Assembly (NCBI GenBank): GCA_965249965.1
Contig: OZ252262.1
Coordinates: 1,922,001 to 1,986,000 of the forward strand
Source: HXMU1420-13 sp965249965
Lineage (GTDB): Bacteria > Bacteroidota > Rhodothermia > Balneolales > Balneolaceae
Direction of reading: 5' to 3'
DNA: 64,000 bases
In this document: in pieces, positions 52,857-60,695 of the stretch
Layout of the letters: each line of letters starts with the position of its first letter
How positions within the stretch are numbered: position 1 is the first letter of the stretch
Notes under the pieces: generated by a model
What the model was told of the DNA's origin: nothing
What the model saw: the letters and a program-made list of their open reading frames with translations, nothing else
The model's database searches: none
Position numbers and translations under genes: made by a program

Positions 52857-53510
52857 TTAAAAAGAAAATCCAACCAGGATATAGAATTGCTCTGTATCCG
52901 GATTCCATATAGCAGCCCCGCTTAGAGGTACAGTGAATTCTTCGGTAATTACGATGTCTTTACTTGTACTTACACCGATATTTACCAGGGCAAAATCACC
53001 GGATGCGGAATGCCAGCCATCACCGGCGCCAACAAACACGTCAGCCAGATCGAAAGAATACCCAGCTTCGAAATACGAATCAGATCCAGCTGAGCCTGCG
53101 AAAGCGGCCTCATTAAGAATATAATTACCAGCAAGACTGAAATTATCTTTGGAGTATCCAAGATTTACTTCAAAAGCATGGCTATCGCCATCGCCGTAAG
53201 GAGAACCGGGGTAATAGTAGTCGGTTAATCCAAGATATAGTCCAAAATCGAAACTATATCCTGCGTATAAATCCATTTCCTGAAATCCTGTGTATCCTTG
53301 AGATCCCCAGGCACCTACAGCAAATCCACCGGAGCTTAGCTCAACAGCTGGTTGCCATGATGGTCCATCAAAAGCGATCCCTCTGAACACATACGTGCTG
53401 TAAAAGTCTACACCGGTACTAATTTCGATATCTTGAGCTTTTAATTCAGTTGCTGTAAGAGCCAGCACAGAAAGAGTAGCTCCTATTAAGAGTTTTTTTA
53501 GTCGTTTCAT
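52857..53510 (-). CDS. TorF-like putative porin
   Basis: This 217-residue protein has a signal peptide (about 1-25, ending LKAQ). A run of short beta strands follows, with the TorF/Gcw_chp marks DFYSTYVFRGIAFDGPSWQP and VGAWGSQG near the N-terminus, and the C-terminal aromatic FYILVGFSF expected of outer-membrane barrels. TorF-like genes are often next to amt/glnK in other bacteria, and here amt lies directly upstream, so a role in ammonium or amine passage through the outer membrane is plausible but not proven. Confidence 0.78.
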   Translation of the reverse strand: MKRLKKLLIGATLSVLALTATELKAQDIEISTGVDFYSTYVFRGIAFDGPSWQPAVELSSGGFAVGAWGSQGYTGFQEMDLYAGYSFDFGLYLGLTDYYYPGSPYGDGDSHAFEVNLGYSKDNFSLAGNYILNEAAFAGSAGSDSYFEAGYSFDLADVFVGAGDGWHSASGDFALVNIGVSTSKDIVITEEFTVPLSGAAIWNPDTEQFYILVGFSF

Positions 53511-53541
53511 TTTTTAATTCCTTTTGTGAGTGATGAGAGTG

Positions 53542-53602
53542 TGTGATTTGAAATAATCACATAGAGAGTAAGAGGAGAGTAGTTTGAAGAAGCTCTCCTC
53601 TT
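53542..53602 (-). promoter_or_regulatory. Two hairpins between amt and the TorF-like gene
   Basis: AAGAGGAGAG (53570-53579) and CTCTCCTCTT (53593-53602) are perfect 10-base arms around 13 bases. TGTGATT (53542-53548) and AATCACA (53555-53561) are perfect 7-base arms. Neither has a T-run, so they look like mRNA-stabilising or attenuating structures, not classical terminators. Confidence 0.5.
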
Positions 53603-53618
53603 AGGTTTGATAACAATT

Positions 53619-54923
53619 TTAAACGGGAGTCAAAGTTTTTTGCTCAAATTCCGGGTATGCTTCCGCATCATGTTCATGTAGGTCGAGCCCCATTTCCTCA
53701 AGGTGACCATTTACACGAAGTGGGATGATTGCATCGATACCTTTGAAGATTAAGAAGCTGACGGGGAAGGTCCATAAGAACGCAGCTAGGATACCGATTG
53801 ACTGCACTCCTAACACCGACCAACTGAATCCGCCAACGTCAAAAATTCCTGCAGCAAGGGTTCCCCAAACACCGCAAACACCATGTACTGAAACAGCACC
53901 AACTGCATCATCCACAAATTTATCTAACAATATCATAGAATAGTGGCAGATAACACCTGCAATAGCACCGGCAATTATGGCTGATAATGGCTCCAAATTT
54001 GCACAACCGGCCGTAATACCAACTAGTCCGGCAAGTACTCCATTAAGCGTGACAGTGCCATCGGGTTTTCCACTTGTAATCCAGGTTACAACCATAGCGG
54101 CAAAGGCACCTGCACCGGCGGCTAAAAACGTATTCAGCGCAATAAGTGCAACTGAAGTATCACCCGTTGTTGTTGAACCGGCATTAAAACCGAACCAACC
54201 TAACCAAAGTATGAAAACACCAAGCGCAGCAGTAGGAAGGCTATGTCCTTTTATGGTCTGAGGTTTACCATTGATGTATTTACCTACTCGCGGACCTACC
54301 ACAAGAGCACCAGCAAGAGCCGCCCATCCACCTACAGAGTGAACAACTGTTGAGCCAGCAAAATCGATAAAGCCGAGGTCTTCTAGCCAGCCAGAGCCAT
54401 TAAATAAGCTTCCCCATGCCCATGATCCAAAGATTGGATAGATAAATGCAGTAATCACAATTGAGAAAATGAGATATGCATTAAAGGCGGTTCTTTCTGC
54501 TACAGCTCCAGATACAATGGTTGCTGCTGTTGCTGCAAATACTGCCTGAAAGAAGAAGAAAGTATAGGACCATTCAACAGAATAATCGCCAATATTCATT
54601 AGCATAAAGCCATCGGTTCCGATCCAGCCACCGGCTGTAGTACCGAACATCAGCCCAAATCCGATAAAGAAAAAGGCTAGGCCACCGGCAGACACATCCA
54701 TAACATTCTTCATGATGATGTTTAAGGCGTTTTTTGCACGAGTGAATCCAACTTCAACCATTGCAAAACCTGCCTGCATAAAGAATACAAGGCATGCTGC
54801 TACAATTGTCCATATGTAGTTTAAGTTATTTTGTACCGTCTCAGCCGCAAGTTCCTGGGCTTGTACCGAGTTCAGCGTCATTAGAGCTAGTACACTAAGA
54901 ATTAATTTAGTTCTGAACTTCAT
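53619..54923 (-). CDS. amt: Ammonium transporter
   Basis: This is a 434-residue protein from the ATG at 54921-54923. It has a signal peptide (MKFRTKLILSVLALMTLNSVQA) and 11 membrane segments. Typical Amt marks are MQAGFAMVEVGFTRAKN, the first segments with NIIMKNVMDVSAGG, and VVHSVGGWAALAGALVVGPR. A start at 55019 would add 32 residues lacking homology. Amt genes usually sit beside a glnK/PII gene, and none is present here. The TorF-like porin follows. Confidence 0.94.
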   Translation of the reverse strand: MKFRTKLILSVLALMTLNSVQAQELAAETVQNNLNYIWTIVAACLVFFMQAGFAMVEVGFTRAKNALNIIMKNVMDVSAGGLAFFFIGFGLMFGTTAGGWIGTDGFMLMNIGDYSVEWSYTFFFFQAVFAATAATIVSGAVAERTAFNAYLIFSIVITAFIYPIFGSWAWGSLFNGSGWLEDLGFIDFAGSTVVHSVGGWAALAGALVVGPRVGKYINGKPQTIKGHSLPTAALGVFILWLGWFGFNAGSTTTGDTSVALIALNTFLAAGAGAFAAMVVTWITSGKPDGTVTLNGVLAGLVGITAGCANLEPLSAIIAGAIAGVICHYSMILLDKFVDDAVGAVSVHGVCGVWGTLAAGIFDVGGFSWSVLGVQSIGILAAFLWTFPVSFLIFKGIDAIIPLRVNGHLEEMGLDLHEHDAEAYPEFEQKTLTPV

Positions 54924-55062
54924 TTGTAAGTTATTTAGTGATGAGTAAGATGAGAATGATCTGTGAGTGTGATTATTCTCAAGGGCTAACTTAATTAGGT
55001 GATAATCAAATTCAAACAAAAAAATTAAACTTTAACTCAAATATTAATTAAATATATATTGT

Positions 55063-55080
55063 AAAAGCGCTTTTTTGATT
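55063..55080. promoter_or_regulatory. Palindromic element between amt and purB
   Basis: AAAAGCGCTTTTTTGATT matches 17 of 18 bases at 18387-18404 and holds the same perfect palindrome AAAAGCGCTTTT. It lies 140 bases upstream of the amt ATG and 159 bases upstream of purB, so either gene or both may be controlled. Confidence 0.45.
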
Positions 55081-55202
55081 CAGAATATCAGTTGTAACCG
55101 CTTCCTTACTTAATTAATTTTTTTTCATCTATTCGTTTTCAGATTCTAATAATTTTTGACCTGAAACTTCAATATCAGACTACATGATGAGCGGCAAAGC
55201 TG

Positions 55203-55210
55203 TATCTTTG
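55203..55210 (+). promoter_or_regulatory. Possible -7 box (TATCTTTG) for purB
   Basis: TATCTTTG is an exact fit to TAnnTTTG, 28 bases before the ATG at 55239. No clear -33 TTTG is present. Confidence 0.4.
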
Positions 55211-55238
55211 GCACAAAATTAAATTCAGCAGATAATTC

Positions 55239-56534
55239 ATGATATCGAGATATGCACGCGAGGAAATGTCCGGAATTTGGACAGAAGAAAATCAATTCAA
55301 TGCCTGGCTAGAGGTTGAACTTGCAGCGTGTTGGGCTTGGGCAAAGATAGGGGTCATCCCCATGAAGGATGTTGACATTTTATACGAAAATGCCACTTTT
55401 AAGCTCGATCGAATCAAAGAGATTGAAGAACAGACCCGCCACGACGTGGTAGCATTTACTCGAGCTGTATCAGAAAGTCTGGGCGATGAGAAAAAGTGGG
55501 TGCATTATGGCTTAACTTCAACAGACGTTGTTGATACTGCCTGGGGGGTACGATTAAAGCAAGCCAATGAGCTGTTATTGAGCGGTGTGAAAAAAATGAT
55601 TTCTGTACTTGCCGAAAAAGCCAGAGCTCATAAATACACAGTAATGATGGGGCGGACGCATGGGATTCATGCTGAACCAACTACTTTTGGTCTAAAATGT
55701 GCGCTCTGGTACGCTGAAATGAACCGTAACTTAGAGCGCTTTGAAAAAGCTGCTTCAGATGTTGAATTTGGTAAGTTATCGGGATCGGTGGGTACTTTCG
55801 CAAACATCCCACCAGAAGTTGAGCAGTACACATGCGAAAAACTTGGATTAACACCGGCGCCTATTTCCACACAAACCTTACAACGCGACCGTCATGCGCA
55901 TTATTTATCAACCATTGCTTTGATTGGTTCAACGCTTGAGAAAATGGCGGTGGAAGTTCGTCATCTTCAACGAAGTGAAGTACGGGAGGCTGAAGAAGCC
56001 TTTAGAAAGGGTCAAAAAGGATCTTCTAGCATGCCTCATAAACGAAATCCAATCAGTTCGGAGAATATTTCCGGTTGTGCAAGAGTACTGCGTGGGTATA
56101 TGGTTTCTGCATTTGAAAATATTCCATTATGGCACGAACGTGATATCTCACATTCCTCGGCAGAGCGAATAATTCTGCCTGACGCCACCATTTTACTTGA
56201 TTATATGCTCAACCGATTTGCAGGAGTGATGGAGCGTTTGGTAGTGTTCGAAGATAATATGGAATCGAATATCTGGAAGACTCATGGGTTGGTTTTCTCA
56301 CAACGAGTGTTAAACAAATTGATAGAAAAAGGTGTGATACGAGAAGAAGCCTACGATGCAGTCCAGCCTCTTGCTATGCAAGCCTGGGAGTCTCAAATAC
56401 CGTTTAAGCCCTTAGTAGAAGGGGATGCATTTATCACTTCAAAAATTAGTCAGGAAGAAATCGATGATGCGTTCGATTTAAATCATCATACCCGAAATGT
56501 AGATGTAATTTTCGAGCGAGTGGGATTGGGATAG
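55239..56534 (+). CDS. purB: Adenylosuccinate lyase
   Basis: This 431-residue enzyme acts twice in purine synthesis, releasing fumarate from SAICAR and adenylosuccinate. It has the fumarase-superfamily signature GSSSMPHKRNP, the TRHDVVAFTRAV and MMGRTHGIHAEPTTFG segments with catalytic His, and an N-terminal start MISRYAREEMSGIWTEE typical of PurB. A group of small membrane-protein genes follows downstream on the same strand. Confidence 0.97.
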   Translation: MISRYAREEMSGIWTEENQFNAWLEVELAACWAWAKIGVIPMKDVDILYENATFKLDRIKEIEEQTRHDVVAFTRAVSESLGDEKKWVHYGLTSTDVVDTAWGVRLKQANELLLSGVKKMISVLAEKARAHKYTVMMGRTHGIHAEPTTFGLKCALWYAEMNRNLERFEKAASDVEFGKLSGSVGTFANIPPEVEQYTCEKLGLTPAPISTQTLQRDRHAHYLSTIALIGSTLEKMAVEVRHLQRSEVREAEEAFRKGQKGSSSMPHKRNPISSENISGCARVLRGYMVSAFENIPLWHERDISHSSAERIILPDATILLDYMLNRFAGVMERLVVFEDNMESNIWKTHGLVFSQRVLNKLIEKGVIREEAYDAVQPLAMQAWESQIPFKPLVEGDAFITSKISQEEIDDAFDLNHHTRNVDVIFERVGLG

Positions 56535-56557
56535 TCCACTTTTTTGTTGGCATCACC

Positions 56558-56965
56558 ATGATTGCAAAACTTCTTGTTGATTTCGGTTTGGTTATCCTGA
56601 TTTGGATGACGCAACTGATTGTCTATCCTTCATTTACTCAATTCGATCCAACAGAATTACAGCGGTGGCATGCTTCGTATACCATGCGAATTTCCATCAT
56701 TGTTATGCCATTAATGATTGGTCAACTTGGATTGCATCTATATCAATTCAGTCAGGGATATAATGTGTTTCAGATTTTAGCTTTTGTGCTAATTATTCTT
56801 GCTTGGGCAAATACTTTTCTGCAAGCTGTCCCGCTTCACAATCAAATTGCTGCTGGAATAGATATAGCAGAATCTGCCAGAAAATTAGTTTCAGTAAATG
56901 CGTGGCGAACCGGATTCTGGTCGATCGTGTTTATCATTGATTTATACCTCATTTTAAAAAAGTGA
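56558..56965 (+). CDS. Small four-helix membrane protein
   Basis: This 135-residue protein has four membrane segments (starting MIAKLLVDFGLVILIWMTQL) and a conserved-looking WHASYTMRISIIVMP after the first loop, with a C-terminal NAWRTGFWSIVFI. It resembles small DUF1772-like membrane proteins, but a firm family was not recognised. It follows purB by 23 bases and precedes another small membrane gene by seven bases, so it is likely part of the same run of genes. Confidence 0.7.
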   Translation: MIAKLLVDFGLVILIWMTQLIVYPSFTQFDPTELQRWHASYTMRISIIVMPLMIGQLGLHLYQFSQGYNVFQILAFVLIILAWANTFLQAVPLHNQIAAGIDIAESARKLVSVNAWRTGFWSIVFIIDLYLILKK

Positions 56966-56972
56966 ACCTATT

Positions 56973-57371
56973 ATGAGTATCGAAAAGATGTCGCTTACAC
57001 TTAAAATTGCTGCTATTTATAATTTGATATGGGGTGCCTGGGTTGTTTTATTTCCTAATCATTTTTTTGAGTTAGTTGGCATGGAGTTACCCACTCACCC
57101 TATGATATGGCAAGGTATGGGTATGGTAATTGGAGTGTATGGTTTAGGGTATTGGTGGGCGGCACAAGATCCAATAACACATTGGCCTATTGTTGCCGTT
57201 GGATTTCTTGGCAAGATTTTTGGACCGATTGGTTTTTTTGTGAACTATGTAACCGGGGTAGTTCCGTTCGAATTTATTTATACTCTATTTACCAACGATT
57301 TTATTTGGTGGATCCCATTCTTTCTTATTCTGAAAAAAGCTAACGAGGAAAAGAAGATTAAATGGATTTGA
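56973..57371 (+). CDS. Small conserved membrane protein
   Basis: This 132-residue protein has four membrane segments and the pattern LKIAAIYNLIWGAWVVLFP, a central GVYGLGYWWAAQDPITHWP, and FLGKIFGPIGFF. Homologues are often labelled alkyl hydroperoxide reductase in databases, but no redox motif (no Cys pair) is present, so that name should not be used. It overlaps the next gene by ten bases. Confidence 0.72.
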   Translation: MSIEKMSLTLKIAAIYNLIWGAWVVLFPNHFFELVGMELPTHPMIWQGMGMVIGVYGLGYWWAAQDPITHWPIVAVGFLGKIFGPIGFFVNYVTGVVPFEFIYTLFTNDFIWWIPFFLILKKANEEKKIKWI

Positions 57372-57772
57372 AAAAAAGCAGTCTCTTTTTGCTTTCCGGA
57401 TTTTACGTGTTTGCGGGAACCAATCACTTTATTAACCCCGAGTTTTATTATGGATTAATCCCGGGTTATATACCGTTTCCGGAGCATATTAATATTATTA
57501 GTGGGGTTGCAGAAATACTTTTAGGGATTGGAGTGCTTTTTCAGAAAACCAGAAAATGGTCGAGTTATTTATTGGTAGCAATGCTTATAGCCTTTATACC
57601 AGCTCATGTATATTTTATTCAAATCGGAAGCTGTCTTGAGAATGGGCTATGCGTTGCTGAATGGATTAGTTGGGGAAGACTATTAATTATTCACCCTATT
57701 CTTATTTGGTGGGCCTTAAGCGTGAAAAACTATTCAGCATCGTCTCCACGTAACCACTCAACAGCCAATTGA
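57362..57772 (+). CDS. DoxX-like membrane protein
   Basis: This 136-residue protein has four membrane segments, with the DoxX-like opening FLLSGFYVFAGTNHFINPEFY and a following helix SGVAEILLGIGVLF. DoxX relatives are small membrane subunits, some tied to thiosulfate or redox reactions; the role here is unknown. It overlaps the gene before it, and its end overlaps the convergent STAS-like gene by 43 bases. Confidence 0.78.
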   Translation: MDLKKSSLFLLSGFYVFAGTNHFINPEFYYGLIPGYIPFPEHINIISGVAEILLGIGVLFQKTRKWSSYLLVAMLIAFIPAHVYFIQIGSCLENGLCVAEWISWGRLLIIHPILIWWALSVKNYSASSPRNHSTAN

Positions 57773-58107
57773 TCGCAGGAAAATACTTTAGCTTTTAGTA
57801 CACTATTGAAGTCAATACTTTTGAATAGTACGTTAATAATCGGGTTATGGATTTTATTACTTGAAACAAGGGCAAGGCGAAGCCCAATGGGATAAAGTTC
57901 TAGTAACTCATTAACTACTTTATGTATTTGAGTTACTTTTTTGATTTCAAATTTTGTGACATCCGAAAAATTGAGAAGAATTCCCTCTAAAGATTGTTCA
58001 TAAATCTCCTGAACAGCAATCTGGGTGATTTCTTCTTCTACCTCTTCTGTAAATTGACCACTCACTGTAAAGCGGATATAAGACTCCTCAATTGAATATG
58101 TTAGCAT
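57730..58107 (-). CDS. STAS/SpoIIAA-like protein of unknown function
   Basis: This 125-residue protein has a possible STAS-like fold: N-terminal strands (YSIEESYIRFTVSGQF), a long helix with EEVEEEITQIAV, then GILLNFSDVTKF (the STAS 'D-x-S-x-x-x' position is FSDVT) and strands RLALVSS and AKVFSC. Phosphorylatable Ser is not clear. It is eight bases downstream of a membrane-anchored unknown gene on the same strand, and the two may work together. Confidence 0.6.
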   Translation of the reverse strand: MLTYSIEESYIRFTVSGQFTEEVEEEITQIAVQEIYEQSLEGILLNFSDVTKFEIKKVTQIHKVVNELLELYPIGLRLALVSSNKIHNPIINVLFKSIDFNSVLKAKVFSCDQLAVEWLRGDDAE

Positions 58108-58115
58108 GAGATGGT

Positions 58116-59303
58116 TTATTTCAATAAAGATAGTAATGAACCTTTTCGTGCTGCAGAAACAAATTCACGTTCGCTTTCTGATTCCCCAATACTTCTGATA
58201 TTTCCAGAGTCCCACCAAATATTATTGTGAATGTCTCGGATACCGACTTTGAAATTATTGAATTCTTGCGATTCATCGGTCTTAGCGATGAGTTCGAAAA
58301 AATACCTAAAACGTTCATTCATTTCATGCACTCTGCTTTCTTCTGATCCACCTTCTGGGCTGTACTCATAGAAATCAATTTCCATTATATCTGAAGGTTC
58401 AACATCAGATCCATTTTCATCAACTTTAGTCATATCAAAATCACCGATCGTATTATTGATCAATTCCGAACGAGCCCGGACTGTAGTAATGTTTAAAGGC
58501 TTTATTTCGTTAGTTCGTTTTAGATCTAATCGAAACGAGTAAAAGTTGTCAGAGTCTTCATTCTCAAAATTATCGGAAACGAGCATATAAAAGTCTGGGA
58601 GAATGGCGTTTGAGTTGCTACTACGATTCACAAATGTGAGGCCAATTTCTAAGTAGGAGTCTTTTGGGTCAATATACAGGCCGTATTCCGATTGCATTTT
58701 TTTGAGATCATCAATCATGCTTTCAATCTCACTTCTTAAATAAGAATGTGCTAATGACTCCAGCCGTTCATTCATGGTTGAATCTATATAGGAAGATTCA
58801 AAATAAGCATCCTCAAGTGTCTCTAATTCTAGAGAATCAAATTCATTCGGATATAAGTAAGGTAGTTCATCATAATAAACTTCAATGTAATCATCGATAG
58901 TAAGGTATGCATAATCAGACCCATATTTGATGTAACTATCCATAACACCAAGAAGCCTGGAATAATGATCAATTATTTCGTCGACTTTATGATTAATTGT
59001 GTTTAACGAAATATCAGTTGACGTACTATCAAAGTAGTCGATAAGGTCAATAATCCACAGTCCTGTAACGTCTACATATTTGTCTTCAATATTATTAAGC
59101 TTATATATCAATGGTTCCAAATCTGTTTCACCTTCGAATAAGATATCGAACGAATTAACATATACATCAACTTTTGGCTGACTTTGAATGTATTTAACCA
59201 CTGTGAAATAGAAAGATCCGGTGGCAAAAATGATCCCTATTATCACCTGGAATGTTTTGAAATTTAGGATTGAGCTTTTTTCCTCTGTTTCTTTCCCAGA
59301 CAT
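58116..59303 (-). CDS. Unrecognised membrane-anchored protein
   Basis: This 395-residue protein is highly acidic, with one N-terminal membrane segment (about 16-35, FQVIIGIIFATGSFYFTVV). The large outer domain is rich in Asp, Glu, Tyr and Ser, with a helical middle (HKVDEIIDHYSRLLG, YLRSEIESMIDDLKKMQ) and strands later (YLEIGLTFVNRSS). I do not recognise a family. It forms a pair with the STAS-like gene downstream. A 131-base gap separates it from the sterol-desaturase-like gene upstream. Confidence 0.65.
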   Translation of the reverse strand: MSGKETEEKSSILNFKTFQVIIGIIFATGSFYFTVVKYIQSQPKVDVYVNSFDILFEGETDLEPLIYKLNNIEDKYVDVTGLWIIDLIDYFDSTSTDISLNTINHKVDEIIDHYSRLLGVMDSYIKYGSDYAYLTIDDYIEVYYDELPYLYPNEFDSLELETLEDAYFESSYIDSTMNERLESLAHSYLRSEIESMIDDLKKMQSEYGLYIDPKDSYLEIGLTFVNRSSNSNAILPDFYMLVSDNFENEDSDNFYSFRLDLKRTNEIKPLNITTVRARSELINNTIGDFDMTKVDENGSDVEPSDIMEIDFYEYSPEGGSEESRVHEMNERFRYFFELIAKTDESQEFNNFKVGIRDIHNNIWWDSGNIRSIGESESEREFVSAARKGSLLSLLK

Positions 59304-59434
59304 TGTTTAACCCCTTCGTTAGTTTTTAATTTTAAACTCTCTAGCGTTAGAAAGATAATGTGCAAAAGTGTGATTTATTTATAAGAGTTTCAATACAACA
59401 TTTATTGAAATATTGAGCACTCATTGTTTTTTCG

Positions 59435-60664
59435 CTATTCACTTTTAGTGATAATTCGAAATATCCAAATCGAAAAGAAGATCGACAAAATGCTAAAACT
59501 GCCAGCAATGGGGATCAACCGGCCTGATGTGATATAATTCCAGTTAAATAATGCATAAAACCCAATCGGAAGTACTACTAATCTCAGAATTTCTGAGTAC
59601 ATCAAGGATTTGGCTTGAGATTCAAAAAGCATACCAAGCTTAATGGTGGTCCACACAATCCAAATCAGAAAGCAAATCTTCACAACCTGGTTATAGTCAC
59701 TATAAGTAAACAAGAAAAAAGCAGTAACTAACATTAAACCTATAAACTGAACAAAGATGTACAACTTTGCCCAGATGAAGGATACGTCTGCATTGTATTT
59801 ATGAAAATCGGAATCAACAGAACTTGGTTGTTGCACACCTCCCAGATAATCGGGTAGCCACCCAGGATGTTTGAACAGCATCTTTTTGGTGTCACTCCAG
59901 CTTTTCGATTGCTTCACGTACCCAAAAAGATCCATATAATGTGCAAAGTTAGCGTAAACTGGATTCCAGCTATTCAGGGATTTTGTGATTCCATAAGTTG
60001 GGCGCTCTTCTTCTTCTTGAAAGGTGCCAAACATTCGGTCCCAAATGATAAAAACTCCGGCGTAGTTTTTGTCTATATATTTCGGATCTCTGCCATGATG
60101 CACCCGATGATGAGAAGGCGTGTTGATGATATACTCCAACCAACCAAGTTTATTCACATGCTCGGTATGAATCCAAAATTGGTACAGTAAATTAAATGCA
60201 CCTACCGTAACAAATTGAAGCGGATCAAACCCTATTAAAGCCAGAGGTAAATAAAATGGGAAACTCCAGATAAAGGCGGTTGAAGATTGGCGAAGAGCAA
60301 CTGTTAAATTAAAGTCCTCGCTTTGATGGTGCACTACATGACCTCCCCAAAATAAACTAATCGTATGTGCCATTCGGTGGCTCCAGTAAAAGCATAAATC
60401 ATATAAAATGAACAACGCAACGAAGGTGATCCAATTTGTGGGGAGTTTAGTAAAAGCGAAAAATTCGAACATTACGGTATAAATCCCCACAGTTATCACT
60501 TTAGTGAATATTCCACTAATCTGATTTAACGCCCCAAGATTGATATTTGTAATTGCATCATTCAAACGATAGGTGCGTTTTTTGGTGATGGCCTCGTACA
60601 CCAATTCGATGCTCATCAAACCAAAAAAAATGGGTATTGAAAGGATGACAGGATTCAAATTCAT
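59435..60664 (-). CDS. Sterol desaturase/fatty acid hydroxylase family protein
   Basis: This 409-residue membrane protein has the di-iron histidine clusters typical of the family: HRMAH, HVVHHQSED and HHRVHHG, plus further His in the loops. It has about eight membrane segments. Members hydroxylate or desaturate sterols, fatty acids or carotenoids; bacteria usually lack sterols, so a fatty-acid or hopanoid-type substrate is more likely. It is next to menE, with a 31-base gap and the same direction, so it may be co-transcribed. Confidence 0.9.
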   Translation of the reverse strand: MNLNPVILSIPIFFGLMSIELVYEAITKKRTYRLNDAITNINLGALNQISGIFTKVITVGIYTVMFEFFAFTKLPTNWITFVALFILYDLCFYWSHRMAHTISLFWGGHVVHHQSEDFNLTVALRQSSTAFIWSFPFYLPLALIGFDPLQFVTVGAFNLLYQFWIHTEHVNKLGWLEYIINTPSHHRVHHGRDPKYIDKNYAGVFIIWDRMFGTFQEEEERPTYGITKSLNSWNPVYANFAHYMDLFGYVKQSKSWSDTKKMLFKHPGWLPDYLGGVQQPSSVDSDFHKYNADVSFIWAKLYIFVQFIGLMLVTAFFLFTYSDYNQVVKICFLIWIVWTTIKLGMLFESQAKSLMYSEILRLVVLPIGFYALFNWNYITSGRLIPIAGSFSILSIFFSIWIFRIITKSE

Positions 60665-60695
60665 GGGTCAAATCTATTCAAGATGTGACTATAGG

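Larger units (their letters stand above)
54924..55238. other. 315-base divergent control region between amt and purB
   Basis: The stretch is AT-rich and non-coding. It holds the element AAAAGCGCTTTTTTGATT (55063-55080), shared with the region upstream of the threonine synthase gene, and the purB -7 box TATCTTTG (55203-55210). The amt leader has motifs AATCACAC and CTCATCACT that also occur in the TorF leader. I see no other structure. Confidence 0.55.

Noticed and set aside
56973..57371. Alkyl hydroperoxide reductase annotation
   Set aside because: The protein is a four-segment membrane protein without a redox Cys; the database name appears to be carried over by error.
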